A program made the translations under genes and the position numbers. A DNA stretch of 43,527 nt from Ventosimonas gracilis (lineage in GTDB: Bacteria > Pseudomonadota > Gammaproteobacteria > Pseudomonadales > Pseudomonadaceae): contig NZ_LSZO01000124.1 of assembly GCF_001580025.1 (NCBI RefSeq), positions 1 to 43,527 of the forward strand, in the 5' to 3' direction. Position 1 is the stretch's first letter; the number at the start of each line of letters is the position of its first letter. Below, piece after piece: positions 26,041 to 36,135 of the stretch. Under the pieces are notes generated by a model. The model did not search any database. It saw nothing but the letters and a program-made list of their open reading frames with translations, and had not been told where the DNA came from.

Positions 26041-26068
26041 TGAGCCATTTACAAAAAACGGCTACAAT
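26040..26068 (+). promoter_or_regulatory. probable rne promoter
   Basis: TTGAGC (26040-26045), a 17-bp spacer and TACAAT (26063-26068) predict a transcription start near 26075 and a leader of about 446 nt before rne. This is similar in scale to the 361-nt autoregulatory leader known for E. coli rne. Confidence 0.55.
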
Positions 26069-26074
26069 CCCCAG

Positions 26075-26520
26075 CTTGCTGTTGATGACGGTAAGCGCTA
26101 TTTAACGCAAGATTGAAAAACGCACAGCCCGGCGCTCACCGATGGGTATCAGGCGCTTGGGCGATGCCTAACATGATTGGATTATCAGGCACGGCGCAAG
26201 ATGTGCGCACGGGCTTATCAACCATCTGCAATGGATAGCGCAGGTGGCAATGGATTTTCAGTAATTCTGTGCAGGTGGAGATGCACGGCTTTTAAGTTTG
26301 TGTCGATAGTGTCCACAACTTAAAAGCCGATTCCTCCTCCTGTTTAAAAAAGTGCTTGATGCTCCAAAACTTGGAGACGTTGGTCGCGGCTCGGCTGATA
26401 AAACCTGCGCCGCTTGACACAGAAAACCGCCGCAAGCGGTCTCTGACGCGCACCTGCACCGGATGGGAAAGTCTTGTGTGCCACCTGTGGTTTCCGTCGC
26501 TTTAAGGAAACTACAACCCC
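26075..26520 (+). promoter_or_regulatory. long structured 5' leader of rne
   Basis: This 450-bp gene-free region should be transcribed as the rne leader. Its clearest structure is a 13-bp perfect stem CGGCTTTTAAGTT/AACTTAAAAGCCG (26286-26298 and 26317-26329) with an 18-base loop, followed by the pyrimidine-rich single-stranded stretch TTCCTCCTCCTG. Another stem is ACCGCCGCAAGCGGT (26427-26441). In E. coli the rne leader contains hairpins that RNase E recognises to lower its own mRNA level; a similar role is inferred here. The AAGGAAACTACAACCCC segment supplies the ribosome site before ATG 26521. Confidence 0.6.
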
Positions 26521-29463
26521 ATGAAAAGAATGCTGATTAACGCAACCCAACCGGAAGAGTTGCGTGTTGCGCTGGTAGACGGGCAACGGCTGTACGACTT
26601 GGATATTGAATCCGGTGCACGCGAGCAAAAAAAAGCCAATATCTACAAAGGCCGCATTGCGCGCATTGAACCCAGTCTGGAAGCCGCTTTTGTCGATTTT
26701 GGCGCGGAACGCCACGGCTTTTTGTCGCTGAAAGAAGTCTCGCGCGAATACTTTAAAAAATCCCCCGATGGCGGGCGCGTCAATATCCGCGAGGTGTTAA
26801 GCGAAGGCCAAGAGATTATCGTTCAGGTGGATAAAGAAGAACGCGGCAATAAGGGCGCGGCGCTCACCACCTTTATCAGCCTGGCCGGACGCTATCTGGT
26901 GCTGATGCCGAACAACCCGCGTGCCGGCGGTATTTCCAGGCGCATCGAAGGCGACGAGCGGCGCGAGCTGCGCGAAGCGCTGGACAGCCTCAACGTGCCT
27001 GCCGACATGGGCTTGATTGTGCGCACCGCCGGTATTGGCCGCTCCAGCGATGAAATGCAGCAGGATTTGGACTACCTGTTGCAACTGTGGAACGCCATCA
27101 AGGAAGCTGCGGAAAGCCAAAAAGCGCCGTTTCTGATTTATCAGGAATCCAACGTCATCATCCGTGCCATCCGCGACTATTTACGCCAGGACATCGGCGA
27201 AGTGCTGATTGACAGCACCCACGCGCAAGAAGAAGCGCTCGCCTTTGTCCAGCAGGTGATGCCGCAGTACAGCAGCAAAATCAAGCTGTACGATGACAGC
27301 GTGCCGCTGTTTAACCGCTTCCAGATTGAAAGCCAGATAGAAACCGCCTTTCAGCGCGAAGTAGAACTGCCCTCCGGCGGCTCGATTGTGATTGATCCGA
27401 CCGAAGCGCTGGTTTCCATCGACATCAACTCAGCGCGTGCCACGCGCGGCAACGATATTGAAGAAACCGCGCTGCAAACCAACCTTGAAGCCGCCGAAGA
27501 AATCGCCCGCCAACTCAGGCTGCGCGATATTGGCGGGCTGATTGTGATCGACTTTATCGATATGAACGCCCCGCGCAACCAACGCGCGGTGGAAGACCGC
27601 ATGCGCGAAGCGCTGGATGCCGACCGTGCGCGCGTGCAAATTGGCCGTATCTCGCGCTTTGGCTTGCTGGAAATGTCGCGCCAGCGGCTGCGCCCGTCCT
27701 TGCGCGAAACCAGCGGCATTGTCTGCCCGCGCTGCAACGGGCAGGGCGTTATCCGCGATGTGGAATCCCTCTCGCTCGCCATTTTGCGGCTGATCGAAGA
27801 AGAAGCGCTGAAAGACCGCACCGCCGAAGTCCGCGCGCGTGTGCCCATTCCGGTGGCCGCTTTTTTGCTCAATGAAAAACGCAACGGGCTGACCAAAATC
27901 GAACTGCGCTGCCGCACGCGCATTCTGATTTTGCCGACCGAACAACTGGAAACCCCGCACTTTGAAGTGCAGCGTCTGCGCGACGACAGCCCGGAGGCTT
28001 CCAATGCCCAATTAAGCTACGAAATCAGCGGCAGCGAGGAGGTCGAGGCCGACGATTCGGTCAGCGCCACGCGCACGCTGGTGCGCCAGGAGGCGGCGAT
28101 TAAATCCGTGCCGCGCCCACCCGCCGGCACTAGCGCAGCGCCTGCTCGCGAGCCAAGCAGCGCGCCAGAGACTGTCAGCAAACCCGCATCGGGCGGGCTG
28201 ATTAAAGGCTTGGTGCGTTCGCTGGTCTCCCTGTTTGCATCGGAAGAACAGCCAAAATCCAGCACACAGACCCCGTCACCGGCAAGCGGCGAGCGGCCGC
28301 GCAACGCCGAGCGGCGCTCGGCACGTCCGCAAAATGGCGCTCGCCGTCGTGAAGAAGCGCGTGATAGCCGCGAAGCACGCGAGCCGCGCAAACCCCGTCC
28401 AGCGCGCGAGCAACAAGAAGAAACAGTAAGCCACCGCCGTCATGAACGCACCGCGCGAGAAGAAGCCCCGGTACGTGAACTGCGTCCAGCGCTCCCCGCC
28501 GCAGAAAGCGAGGTCACCCCAGTCGTCGTGCGCGAAGCCAAATCACGTGAAGAGCGCCCGGCTCGTCCGCCCCGTGGGCCTCGCCCGCCGCGTAATCTGC
28601 CGGAGGTAGAATCCTCGTCGGCCGCCATCAGTGAGGATGAACCGCTGGAGGCGAACGAAGCGAGTACTGTTGCGGATAATCGCGAAACCAGCGAGCGGCC
28701 ACAGCGTCGCACCCGCGGCCAGCGCCGCCGCAGCAACCGCAGCGAGCGCCAGCAAACTGCGCCCGGCTGGCAAAGTCCCGCCGCACAAGCCGAAGCACAA
28801 ACCAGCAGCGAAGCCCCCGAGCAGGAACACGAGCCGGTTATCGTGCGCATTATCAATCCACATGACGATACGCCCGCATCTGCCGTGCTGATTGAGCCGC
28901 TCGAAGGGCAGGCGGATCAAGCACCGGTCGCCGTGGTAATGGATGAAAACAACCCGGCGCAACCACGGGGGGCGGAGGAACTGCCTGCTGAAACCGCAAT
29001 AGAGCGCCCAGCGCCCGCCGATCTTATCGAGCCTGAAACCGATAGCGCTAAGGCGTTGCCCGCTGCTGTTGAAGCGCAAACGCCGCCACCAGTAGAAGCG
29101 GTGATAGCCGCCGTGCAAGAGGAGGTCGCAGCTGAACCCATTCGCCCGGCGCCACAAAACAGCATAGGGGATGCGCCCAAACGTGCGCCCAACGACCCGC
29201 GCGAAGTGCGCCGCCGAATGGAAGCCGAGCGCAAAAAGCAGGCCGTCCATGCACCGGCGACCCCCTCCTTAAGCCAAGAGCAGGGTAATAAGCCACCCTT
29301 GCAAGCGTCCGAAAAAGCCTCGCTGGCCCGTGCGATTACCGAAGCCGTGTTGCATATCGACAGCGCCCGCCCACCCCTGCACAGCATCAGCGAACCCGCA
29401 CCCGTGCGGGCAGAAGCCGCTGAGATGCCGGTTAGCGTTGAGACTGAAGCGGTCAAATCGTAG
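26521..29463 (+). CDS. rne: ribonuclease E
   Basis: A 980-residue endoribonuclease and degradosome scaffold. The N-terminal catalytic half (about 1-510) contains the S1 domain (around 36-120), the 5'-sensor/RNase H-like region, and the DNase I-like catalytic Asp301 ([12 protein letters not shown]) and Asp344 (VIDFIDM). The Zn-link is Cys402/Cys405 in CPRCNGQG, which bridges dimers. Residues beyond about 510 are low complexity: Arg-rich blocks ([20 protein letters not shown] and similar), acidic/Pro/Ala-rich stretches, and a C-terminus rich in Ala/Pro. These are typical of the disordered scaffold that binds RNA, membrane, RhlB helicase or PNPase. Individual docking motifs cannot be assigned. 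Many spurious long antisense frames over the scaffold reflect this composition. Confidence 0.97.
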   Translation: MKRMLINATQPEELRVALVDGQRLYDLDIESGAREQKKANIYKGRIARIEPSLEAAFVDFGAERHGFLSLKEVSREYFKKSPDGGRVNIREVLSEGQEIIVQVDKEERGNKGAALTTFISLAGRYLVLMPNNPRAGGISRRIEGDERRELREALDSLNVPADMGLIVRTAGIGRSSDEMQQDLDYLLQLWNAIKEAAESQKAPFLIYQESNVIIRAIRDYLRQDIGEVLIDSTHAQEEALAFVQQVMPQYSSKIKLYDDSVPLFNRFQIESQIETAFQREVELPSGGSIVIDPTEALVSIDINSARATRGNDIEETALQTNLEAAEEIARQLRLRDIGGLIVIDFIDMNAPRNQRAVEDRMREALDADRARVQIGRISRFGLLEMSRQRLRPSLRETSGIVCPRCNGQGVIRDVESLSLAILRLIEEEALKDRTAEVRARVPIPVAAFLLNEKRNGLTKIELRCRTRILILPTEQLETPHFEVQRLRDDSPEASNAQLSYEISGSEEVEADDSVSATRTLVRQEAAIKSVPRPPAGTSAAPAREPSSAPETVSKPASGGLIKGLVRSLVSLFASEEQPKSSTQTPSPASGERPRNAERRSARPQNGARRREEARDSREAREPRKPRPAREQQEETVSHRRHERTAREEAPVRELRPALPAAESEVTPVVVREAKSREERPARPPRGPRPPRNLPEVESSSAAISEDEPLEANEASTVADNRETSERPQRRTRGQRRRSNRSERQQTAPGWQSPAAQAEAQTSSEAPEQEHEPVIVRIINPHDDTPASAVLIEPLEGQADQAPVAVVMDENNPAQPRGAEELPAETAIERPAPADLIEPETDSAKALPAAVEAQTPPPVEAVIAAVQEEVAAEPIRPAPQNSIGDAPKRAPNDPREVRRRMEAERKKQAVHAPATPSLSQEQGNKPPLQASEKASLARAITEAVLHIDSARPPLHSISEPAPVRAEAAEMPVSVETEAVKS

Positions 29464-29477
29464 CGCCGCTCCGGCAA

Positions 29478-29503
29478 CCCCTCTCCCGCAAGCGGGTGAG
29501 GGG
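29478..29503. repeat. CCCTCTCCC-type palindrome between rne and gpx
   Basis: CCCCTCTCCCGC/GCGGGTGAGGGG forms a 12-bp stem with one mismatch and a 2-base loop, between the convergent stops of rne and the peroxidase gene. GGGAGCAGACCCT follows directly (29501-29513) and matches 12 of 13 bases of the MITE-like element's tip. It may act as a bidirectional terminator, though no T-tract is present. Confidence 0.7.
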
Positions 29504-29511
29504 AGCAGACC

Positions 29512-30057
29512 CTAAGGCTTTAGCGCTATCGCCTGCTCAATCACGTGCTGCAACTTTTCGTCATCCGGCTTGGTGCGGCTGGCGAAGCTCGCCAATACCT
29601 TGCCTTGCGGACTGACCACGTATTTGTAGAAGTTCCAGCGCGGGGCGCTGCTTTGTGCGGTTAATTGCTTAAACAATGGGGTGGCTGACTCGCCGGTGAC
29701 GGGCTGCGGTTCGGTCATGGTGAAGGTAACACCGTAGTTGACGTAGCAAACTTCGGCGGTTTTGTTAAGGTCGGGGTCTTCTTGGTTAAAGTCGTTGGAC
29801 GGTACGCCAATCACTTCCAAGCCTTGGTCTTTGTATTTTTGATAGAGCGCTTCCAAGCCTGCAAATTGTGGGGTAAAACCGCAGTGGCTTGCTGTATTGA
29901 CGATAAGCAGTGGTTTACCGGCAAACTGGCACAGGTCAATGAGTTCATTGCTGCGCAGTTTGGGCAGTTCGCCTTGTAGGGTAATTGGGCAGTCTGCACC
30001 AAAAACCGGGCCGCCGATAGAGGCCAGTAGCATGGCGAGCAGGGAGCGAATTTTCAT
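29512..30057 (-). CDS. exported glutathione-peroxidase-family protein
   Basis: A 181-residue thiol peroxidase with an N-terminal signal peptide (about 1-20, cleavage near VFGAD). The peroxidatic Cys lies in [11 protein letters not shown], and [10 protein letters not shown] carries the conserved Asn/Phe region. [13 protein letters not shown] contains the active-site Trp-Asn-Phe. Most Cys-GPx proteins of this type use thioredoxin or glutathione to reduce hydroperoxides; periplasmic location is inferred from the signal. It lies downstream of fabI on the same strand, after a pair of overlapping hairpins (30106-30156). Start ATG 30057 follows a weak A/G-rich ribosome site. Confidence 0.9.
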   Translation of the reverse strand: MKIRSLLAMLLASIGGPVFGADCPITLQGELPKLRSNELIDLCQFAGKPLLIVNTASHCGFTPQFAGLEALYQKYKDQGLEVIGVPSNDFNQEDPDLNKTAEVCYVNYGVTFTMTEPQPVTGESATPLFKQLTAQSSAPRWNFYKYVVSPQGKVLASFASRTKPDDEKLQHVIEQAIALKP

Positions 30058-30105
30058 GGCCTTTTTCTTGTGTGAAGGAAAAAGGCAACCCTACGCCGAC
30101 TGCAA

Positions 30106-30156
30106 GGCGAGGGCAAGCAGGTTTGCTTGCCCTCGCCCATAAAAAATGGGCGAGGG
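30106..30156 (-). promoter_or_regulatory. two mutually exclusive hairpins between fabI and gpx
   Basis: The arm around 30130-30137 can pair in two ways. It can pair with 30146-30156 (CCCTCGCCCAT/ATGGGCGAGGG, 11 bp, 5-base loop). It can also pair, as part of 30124-30137, with 30106-30119 (14-bp perfect stem GGCGAGGGCAAGCA). On the minus strand the 11-bp hairpin is transcribed first, after the fabI stop, and the 14-bp hairpin lies nearer gpx. This could be fabI terminator structure or an attenuator-like switch before gpx. Confidence 0.5.
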
Positions 30157-30166
30157 GAGGGTGCTT

Positions 30167-30964
30167 TTATTCCTCGCTGATTTGTCCCATTGCCGTCGTG
30201 TTAAAGCCGCCATCGACGTAGAGGATTTCGCCGCTGATGCCGGAGGCTAAATCGGAGCAGAGAAAAGCCCCGGCATTGCCGACTTCTTCAATGGAGACAT
30301 TGCGCCTAAGCGGCGTTTGCGCTTCGTTGGCGGCCAGCATCTTGCGGAAGTTTTTAATGCCGGAAGCCGCCAGCGTGCGGATGGGGCCGGCGGAAATAGC
30401 ATTGACGCGCGTGCCAGAAGGGCCAAGGCTGCTGGCGAGATAACGCACGCCTGCTTCCAAGCTCGCCTTGGCCAGCCCCATCACGTTGTAGTTGGGCATG
30501 GTGCGCTCAGCGCCCAGATAGGAGAGCGTCAGCAGGCTGCCGTTTCTGCCTTGCATGAGATCACGACCGGCGCGAGCGAGGGCGACAAAGCTATAGCTGC
30601 TGATGTCGTGCGCGATACGAAAACCTTCGCGGCTGGTGACTTCGGTAAAGTCTCCATCCAGTTGGTCGCCGGGGGCAAAGCCGACTGAATGGACGATGCC
30701 GTCCAGTCCGTCCCAATGCTGCGACAAGGCTTTAAATACCTGCTCAATATCGCTGTCGCTCGCTACATCACAGGGAAAGCACAAGTTTGCTGAAGAACCC
30801 CAATCGCTGGCAAACCCTTCCACGCGACCTTTGAGCTTGTCGTTTTGATAAGTAAAGGCAAGCTCAGCACCTTCGCGGTGCATGGCGGCGGCAATGCCGG
30901 AGGCAATGGACAGTTTGCTGGCTACGCCAACAATCAAAATGCGTTTACCACTTAAAAAACCCAT
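30167..30964 (-). CDS. fabI: enoyl-[acyl-carrier-protein] reductase (NADH)
   Basis: A 265-residue FabI. The N-terminus [20 protein letters not shown] carries the FabI-type nucleotide-binding motif. The catalytic Tyr-x6-Lys is YNVMGLAK in [20 protein letters not shown], and the C-terminus has [12 protein letters not shown]. It performs the last reduction in each fatty acid elongation cycle and is the triclosan target. The ATG at 30964 is chosen because AAGGAG lies eight bases upstream. An in-frame GTG at 30973 sits too close to that site to be the start. It is divergent from radA, with a small predicted membrane-protein gene between. Confidence 0.97.
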   Translation of the reverse strand: MGFLSGKRILIVGVASKLSIASGIAAAMHREGAELAFTYQNDKLKGRVEGFASDWGSSANLCFPCDVASDSDIEQVFKALSQHWDGLDGIVHSVGFAPGDQLDGDFTEVTSREGFRIAHDISSYSFVALARAGRDLMQGRNGSLLTLSYLGAERTMPNYNVMGLAKASLEAGVRYLASSLGPSGTRVNAISAGPIRTLAASGIKNFRKMLAANEAQTPLRRNVSIEEVGNAGAFLCSDLASGISGEILYVDGGFNTTAMGQISEE

Positions 30965-30986
30965 AAGGGACACTCCTTTTTTAAAT

Positions 30987-31184
30987 TCACGATTTAATTT
31001 GCGTCGTCACTTCGCGCCACCAAGTGCGCATCAGTACAAGGATGCAGGCGAGCATCAGCCCGCCCAGCAAGGAGATCGCCGCAACCCGCGCAAAGCGCGT
31101 GGTCGGTGCGTTGGGCTTAACCCACTGGCGGCTGCTTTTTTGATAGAGATTGGCCGAAAAATCAGAAAAAGTGCCGCACATCAT
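30987..31184 (-). CDS. small single-span membrane protein, hypothetical
   Basis: 65 residues from the tandem ATG at 31184. A polar N-terminus ([19 protein letters not shown]) is followed by one transmembrane helix (about [19 protein letters not shown]) and a charged tail. The frame stays open upstream to 31310, but that stretch would overlap the radA start and is less protein-like. I recall a small hypothetical gene beside radA in Pseudomonas but cannot assign a family. It lies 23 bp upstream of fabI on the same strand. Confidence 0.5.
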   Translation of the reverse strand: MMCGTFSDFSANLYQKSSRQWVKPNAPTTRFARVAAISLLGGLMLACILVLMRTWWREVTTQIKS

Positions 31185-31264
31185 AGCGTTTAAACGGGAG
31201 CAGAGAAAGGATGGGAACGCCAGCCTTGTTATGATTGGTGCCTTTTTTATCCCTGAGAAACAAG

Positions 31265-32635
31265 ATGGCCAAGGCCAAACGTATTTACGGCTGTAGCGAA
31301 TGCGGCTCAACCTTTCCCAAATGGGCGGGGCAATGCCCCGATTGTGGTGCGTGGAATACGCTGGTTGAAACCTTGGAAACGTCCGCGCCGGTAAGCGGTG
31401 CCAGCGGCAAGCGCAGCGGTTGGACGGGCACTGTCGCTGAGGTTAAGACGCTTTCCGAAGTCAGCGTGCTACAAACGCCTCGATTTTCTACCCAGTCCAA
31501 GGAGCTTGACCGCGTGTTGGGCGGTGGTTTGGTGGATGGTTCGGTGGTACTGATTGGTGGCGATCCGGGCATCGGCAAGTCCACCATCTTGCTGCAAACC
31601 TTGTGCGCTTTGGCTGAGCAGCTTGCGGCGCTCTATGTCACCGGTGAAGAGTCGCAGCAGCAGGTCGCCATGCGCGCGCGCAGGCTGGAGTTACCACAAG
31701 AGCGCCTTAAGGTGATGACCGAAACCTGCATCGAAACCATTATTGCAACGGCCAAGCGCGAGCGTCCGCGAGTGATGGTGATTGACTCCATCCAGACCAT
31801 TTTTACCGAACAGTTGCAGTCCGCGCCCGGCGGCGTTGCGCAAGTGCGCGAAAGCACCGCGCTGCTGGTGCGCTACGCCAAACAAAGCGGTACGGCGATA
31901 TTTTTGGTCGGCCATGTCACTAAAGAGGGCGCACTGGCCGGGCCGCGCGTGCTTGAGCATATGGTCGATACCGTGCTCTATTTTGAGGGCGAGGCGGACG
32001 GCAGGCTGCGCCTGTTGCGCGCGGTAAAAAATCGCTTTGGCGCGGTCAATGAATTGGGCGTATTTGGCATGACCGACAAGGGCTTAAAAGAAGTCGCCAA
32101 CCCATCGGCGATTTTTTTAACGCGCAGTGGTGGCGATGTGCCCGGCAGCGTGGTTATGGCGACTTGGGAAGGCACTCGCCCGCTGTTGGTCGAGGTGCAG
32201 GCGTTGGTCGATAGCAGTCACTTGGGCAATCCCAGACGGGTCAGCCTTGGCCTAGACCCCAACCGCCTTGCCATGTTGCTCGCCGTACTGCACCGGCACG
32301 GCGGCATTGCCAGCTACGACCAAGACGTTTTTTTAAACGTGGTCGGCGGGGTCAAAGTGCTGGAAACCGCCGCCGATTTGGCGTTGCTCGCGGCCGTGGT
32401 TTCCAGCCTGCATGCTAAGCCGCTGTCGCAGGATTTACTGGTGTTCGGCGAAGTCGGCTTATCCGGTGAAGTGCGCCCGGTACCAAGCGGTCAGGAGCGT
32501 TTAAAAGAAGCCGCCAAACACGGCTTTAAACGCGCCATCATCCCCAAAGCCAACGCGCCAAAAACCGCCCCGCCAGGCTTTACCCTGATACCAGTGACAA
32601 GACTTGGCGAGGCGTTGGAAGCATTGTTTGACTAG
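31265..32635 (+). CDS. radA: DNA repair protein RadA
   Basis: A 456-residue RecA-like ATPase. The N-terminal zinc finger is CSECGSTFPKWAGQCPDCG. Walker A is GGDPGIGKST, and the Walker B region is VMVIDSIQT. The RadA-specific KNRFG motif is present (KNRFGAVNELGVF), followed by a Lon-protease-like C-terminal domain. RadA drives branch migration of recombination intermediates. ATG 31265 matches the family N-terminus MAKAKRIYGC; an upstream in-frame start at 31235 lacks support. It is convergent with nothing and is followed by cstA after 90 bp. Confidence 0.96.
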   Translation: MAKAKRIYGCSECGSTFPKWAGQCPDCGAWNTLVETLETSAPVSGASGKRSGWTGTVAEVKTLSEVSVLQTPRFSTQSKELDRVLGGGLVDGSVVLIGGDPGIGKSTILLQTLCALAEQLAALYVTGEESQQQVAMRARRLELPQERLKVMTETCIETIIATAKRERPRVMVIDSIQTIFTEQLQSAPGGVAQVRESTALLVRYAKQSGTAIFLVGHVTKEGALAGPRVLEHMVDTVLYFEGEADGRLRLLRAVKNRFGAVNELGVFGMTDKGLKEVANPSAIFLTRSGGDVPGSVVMATWEGTRPLLVEVQALVDSSHLGNPRRVSLGLDPNRLAMLLAVLHRHGGIASYDQDVFLNVVGGVKVLETAADLALLAAVVSSLHAKPLSQDLLVFGEVGLSGEVRPVPSGQERLKEAAKHGFKRAIIPKANAPKTAPPGFTLIPVTRLGEALEALFD

Positions 32636-32725
32636 GGGCGACACGGCTCGTTCGCCTGCTTTGCTGGTTTTTTATCAACTGATTGATTAACCTTACAAAT
32701 CTATTGCTTCTGCCTAAGAACTCTT

Positions 32726-34807
32726 ATGAAACAAAACAACAGTTTTCTGCAACGCTTAACCCATCACCTGCCTTGGTTGTTGCTCGCCCTGATGGGCGGG
32801 GCAGCGCTTGGTGTGATTGCTTTGCGCCGTGGCGAGCCGATTAACGCGCTGTGGTTGGTCACTGCCGCGGTCGGCATTTATCTCGTCGCCTACCGTTATT
32901 ACGCGTTATTTATCGCGCGGCGCGTGCTGGGCATTGATCCGACCCGCGCCACGCCCGCTGTGCTGAACAATGACGGGCTGGACTATGTGCCGACCAATCG
33001 CCATGTGCTGTTTGGTCATCACTTTGCTGCGATTGCCGGTGCCGGGCCGTTGGTGGGGCCGGTACTTGCCGCGCAAATGGGCTATCTGCCCGGCACGCTC
33101 TGGCTGATTGCGGGCGTAGTGCTGGCAGGGGCAGTGCAGGACTTTACCGTGTTGTTTTTCTCCAGCCGCCGTAATGCGCGTTCGCTCGGCGATATGGTGC
33201 GCGAGGAAATGGGGCGGGTGCCCGGCACGGTCGCGCTGTTTGGCTGCTTTATGATTATGGTGCTGCTGCTTGCGGTGCTCGCGCTGATTGTGGTCAAGGC
33301 GCTGGCGCAAAGCCCGTGGGGCATGTTTACCGTGATCGCCACCTTACCTATTGCGGTCTTTATGGGGCTGTATATGCGCTGGCTGCGGCCGGGGCGCATT
33401 GGCGAGATTTCGCTGATTGGCATTGCGCTGCTGCTTGCCTCCATCTGGCTGGGCGGCGTGGTGGCGGCAGACCCCATCTGGGGGCCGCGCTTTACCTTTA
33501 GCGGCGAGCAAATCACCTGGATGCTGATAGGTTACGGCTTTGTCGCCGCTGTGCTGCCGGTCTGGCTGATTTTGGCGCCGCGCGATTACCTATCGACCTT
33601 TTTGAAAGTCGGCACGATTTTGGGCTTGGCGATTGGCATTTTGATTGTTATGCCCGAGATGAAAATGCCCGCGCTTACCCAGTTTGTCGATGGCACAGGT
33701 CCTGTGTGGAAAGGCAGCCTGTTTCCGTTTCTCTTTATCACCATTGCCTGCGGCGCGGTATCGGGCTTTCACGCGCTGATTAGTTCCGGCACGACACCGA
33801 AGATGCTGGCGAATGAAGGCGATGCGCCCTACATCGGCTACGGCGGCATGCTGATGGAGTCCTTTGTCGCCATTATGGCGATGGTGGCTGCATCAGTGAT
33901 TGAGCCTGGGCTGTACTTTGCCATGAACAGCCCGCCCGCCGTGGTCGGCGCGGACGTCACCAGCGCTGCGGCAACGATCAGCCAGTGGGGCTTTGTGATC
34001 AGTCCAGAGCAACTGACTGAAAGCGCGCGCGAGATTGGCGAAACCACCGTGCTAGCCCGCGCCGGTGGTGCGCCGACACTGGCGGTAGGCATTGCGCAAA
34101 TCTTCCACAGTGTGCTGCCTGGGGAAAATACCATGGCGTTTTGGTATCACTTCGCCATTTTGTTCGAGGCGCTGTTTATTTTGACGGCGGTGGACGCCGG
34201 CACGCGCGCCGGACGCTTTATGTTGCAGGATTTGCTCGGCAACTTTGTTCCGGCCTTGCGCAATACCGAATCCTGGTTCGCCAATATGCTGGCGACCGCC
34301 GGTTGTGTCGGGCTTTGGGGCTGGTTGCTCTATCAAGGCGTGGTCGACCCGCTGGGTGGGGTCAATACACTGTGGCCGCTGTTTGGCATCTCCAACCAGA
34401 TGCTTGCGGCGATTGCGCTGATGTTAGGTACTGTGCTGCTGTTTAAGGCCAAACGCCAGCGCTACGCTTGGGTCACTGCGTTGCCCGCGTTATGGCTGTT
34501 GATTTGCACCAGCAGCGCTGGATTGATCAAGTTGTTTGATACTAATCCTGCCGTGGGCTTTATCGCACTCGCGCATAAATACCAGGAGGCACTGTCGCAA
34601 GGCCTGTTGCTCGCTCCGGCGAAGAACGCGGCGCAAATGCACAGCATCGTTTTTAACGCTTACACCAACGCCGCATTGACCGTACTGTTTTTGTCCGTGG
34701 TGCTGTTTGTGCTGATTTACGCGGTAAAAACCTCGGTCAAAGCGCTTAGGCAAAGCGAGCGCAGTGATTGCGAGCTGCCTTGGCGGGCGCAAGCGGAGGC
34801 TGTTTGA
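32726..34807 (+). CDS. cstA: CstA-family pyruvate/peptide transporter
   Basis: A 693-residue inner-membrane protein with about 16-18 helices. Family landmarks are NRHVLFGHHFAAIAGAGPLVGPV near the N-terminus (shown here as two overlapping blocks, VLFGHHFAAIAGAGPLVGP and AGAVQDFTVL), GFHALISSGTTPKM, YGGMLMESFVAIMA and FEALFILTAVDAGTRAGRF. CstA and its paralogue BtsT import pyruvate, and some members import peptides, in nutrient limitation. The following ybdD gene starts one base after the stop, and partner small proteins of that family are known to be needed for transport. No cAMP-Crp-like site was identified in the 90-bp upstream gap. Confidence 0.95.
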   Translation: MKQNNSFLQRLTHHLPWLLLALMGGAALGVIALRRGEPINALWLVTAAVGIYLVAYRYYALFIARRVLGIDPTRATPAVLNNDGLDYVPTNRHVLFGHHFAAIAGAGPLVGPVLAAQMGYLPGTLWLIAGVVLAGAVQDFTVLFFSSRRNARSLGDMVREEMGRVPGTVALFGCFMIMVLLLAVLALIVVKALAQSPWGMFTVIATLPIAVFMGLYMRWLRPGRIGEISLIGIALLLASIWLGGVVAADPIWGPRFTFSGEQITWMLIGYGFVAAVLPVWLILAPRDYLSTFLKVGTILGLAIGILIVMPEMKMPALTQFVDGTGPVWKGSLFPFLFITIACGAVSGFHALISSGTTPKMLANEGDAPYIGYGGMLMESFVAIMAMVAASVIEPGLYFAMNSPPAVVGADVTSAAATISQWGFVISPEQLTESAREIGETTVLARAGGAPTLAVGIAQIFHSVLPGENTMAFWYHFAILFEALFILTAVDAGTRAGRFMLQDLLGNFVPALRNTESWFANMLATAGCVGLWGWLLYQGVVDPLGGVNTLWPLFGISNQMLAAIALMLGTVLLFKAKRQRYAWVTALPALWLLICTSSAGLIKLFDTNPAVGFIALAHKYQEALSQGLLLAPAKNAAQMHSIVFNAYTNAALTVLFLSVVLFVLIYAVKTSVKALRQSERSDCELPWRAQAEAV

Positions 34808-34808
34808 T

Positions 34809-35012
34809 ATGGCAGGACTGCTGCACAGCTTAAGCAAAGGTTTACAGCAAACCGCGCATTTGATGGTGGGCATGCCGGATTACGACAACTATCTGCGGCA
34901 TATGGCGGAAAAACATCCGGAACTGCCGGTAATGAGCCGCGAGGCATTTTTCCGCGAACGCCAGCAGGCACGCTACGGCGGCGGCAAGGGCAGTCCAGTT
35001 CGTTGCTGCTAA
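34809..35012 (+). CDS. ybdD: YbdD/YjiX-family small protein
   Basis: 67 residues, beginning [14 protein letters not shown]. It contains the family motif [12 protein letters not shown] and a [18 protein letters not shown] block ending in Cys-Cys (PVRCC). YbdD and YjiX are partners of CstA and BtsT; in E. coli they are needed for pyruvate uptake. It begins one base after the cstA stop, so it is translationally coupled, and a terminator follows. Confidence 0.93.
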   Translation: MAGLLHSLSKGLQQTAHLMVGMPDYDNYLRHMAEKHPELPVMSREAFFRERQQARYGGGKGSPVRCC

Positions 35013-35023
35013 AAATCCAGGAC

Positions 35024-35045
35024 AAGCCCCGAGCAGGGGCTTTTT
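35024..35045 (+). terminator. intrinsic terminator after ybdD
   Basis: AAGCCCC/GGGGCTT (35024-35030 and 35036-35042) with a 5-base loop and a T-tract to 35045. The pyrC start at 35053 lies immediately downstream. Confidence 0.85.
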
Positions 35046-35052
35046 CGCTACC

Positions 35053-36135
35053 ATGCGTAGCTTTCGCCTTAAGATCATTGATGTGACCGAACGCTTAACC
35101 CTGCTGCGCCCGGATGATTGGCATATCCATCTGCGCGACGGCGAACTGCTGCCCTTTACCGTGGCTGATGCCGCCCGCGTATTTGCCCGTGCCATTGTGA
35201 TGCCCAATCTGCTGCCGCCGGTCTGCACTGTGCAGCAGGCGGCGGCCTATCGGCAGCGTATTTTGGCGGCAAGACCCACCGGCAGTACGTTTGAGCCGCT
35301 GATGGTGCTTTATCTCACCGATAACACTTCGCCGGATGAAATCCGCAGCGCCAAGGCGAGCGGCTTTGTCCACGCCGCCAAGCTTTATCCGGCGGGCGCA
35401 ACCACTCATTCCGCCGCTGGTGTCACGCAAATCGACCATATCTTTGCGGTGCTGGAAGTGATGAGCGAAGTGGGTCTGCCACTGTTGCTACACGGTGAAG
35501 TTACCCGAGCTGAGGTGGATATTTTTGACCGTGAAAAGCGCTTTATCGACGAGCAGTTAAGCCGCGTGGTTGAACGTTTTCCCGGCCTGAAAATCGTTTT
35601 TGAACATATCACCACGGCTGATGCGGCGGCTTTTGTTCGCGCGGCGCCGGATACGGTCGGCGCGACCATTACCGCGCATCATCTGCTGTACAACCGTAAC
35701 CATATGCTCGCTGGCGGCATTCGCCCGCACTTTTATTGCCTTCCGATATTAAAACGTAATGTCCATCAAGAGGCTTTGCTGGATGCGGCGACCAGCGGCA
35801 ATCCGAAGTTCTTTTTAGGCACGGATTCTGCCCCGCACGCCCGCCACACCAAAGAAACCGCCTGCGGCTGCGCCGGTTGCTACACGGCTTATGCGGCCAT
35901 TGAACTGTACGCCGAGGCGTTTGAGCAGCGCGCTGCACTGGCTAAGCTCGAAGGCTTTGCCAGCCGCTTTGGCGCGGATTTTTACGGCTTGGCGCACAAT
36001 CGCCAAACCATCACACTGGTGCGCGAACCCTGGACGGCACCCGCCATCCTGCCTTTTGACAGCCATTGCCTTATCCCGCTGCGTGCCGGGGAAACCCTAA
36101 ATTGGCGCTTGTTGGAGCAGCCTTGTGACAGATGA
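35053..36135 (+). CDS. pyrC: dihydroorotase (class II)
   Basis: A 360-residue amidohydrolase of pyrimidine synthesis. Zinc ligands are in [10 protein letters not shown]. The carbamylated Lys is in [13 protein letters not shown]. His residues lie in LLLHGEVT and FEHITT, and the catalytic Asp is in GTDSAPH. It cyclises carbamoyl-aspartate to dihydroorotate. The start is uncertain: ATG 35053 gives 10 extra residues and lies only 8 bp after the terminator, while GTG 35083 ([13 protein letters not shown]) matches the Pseudomonas N-terminus better. If 35053 is right, the promoter must lie within ybdD or the start is poorly initiated. Its 3' end overlaps rnt by 11 bp. Confidence 0.95.
   Translation: MRSFRLKIIDVTERLTLLRPDDWHIHLRDGELLPFTVADAARVFARAIVMPNLLPPVCTVQQAAAYRQRILAARPTGSTFEPLMVLYLTDNTSPDEIRSAKASGFVHAAKLYPAGATTHSAAGVTQIDHIFAVLEVMSEVGLPLLLHGEVTRAEVDIFDREKRFIDEQLSRVVERFPGLKIVFEHITTADAAAFVRAAPDTVGATITAHHLLYNRNHMLAGGIRPHFYCLPILKRNVHQEALLDAATSGNPKFFLGTDSAPHARHTKETACGCAGCYTAYAAIELYAEAFEQRAALAKLEGFASRFGADFYGLAHNRQTITLVREPWTAPAILPFDSHCLIPLRAGETLNWRLLEQPCDR

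Noticed and set aside
28543-29250. Minus-strand frames over the 3' half of rne
   Set aside because: They mirror the biased codon use of the disordered RNase E scaffold and have Arg/Leu-rich nonsense composition.
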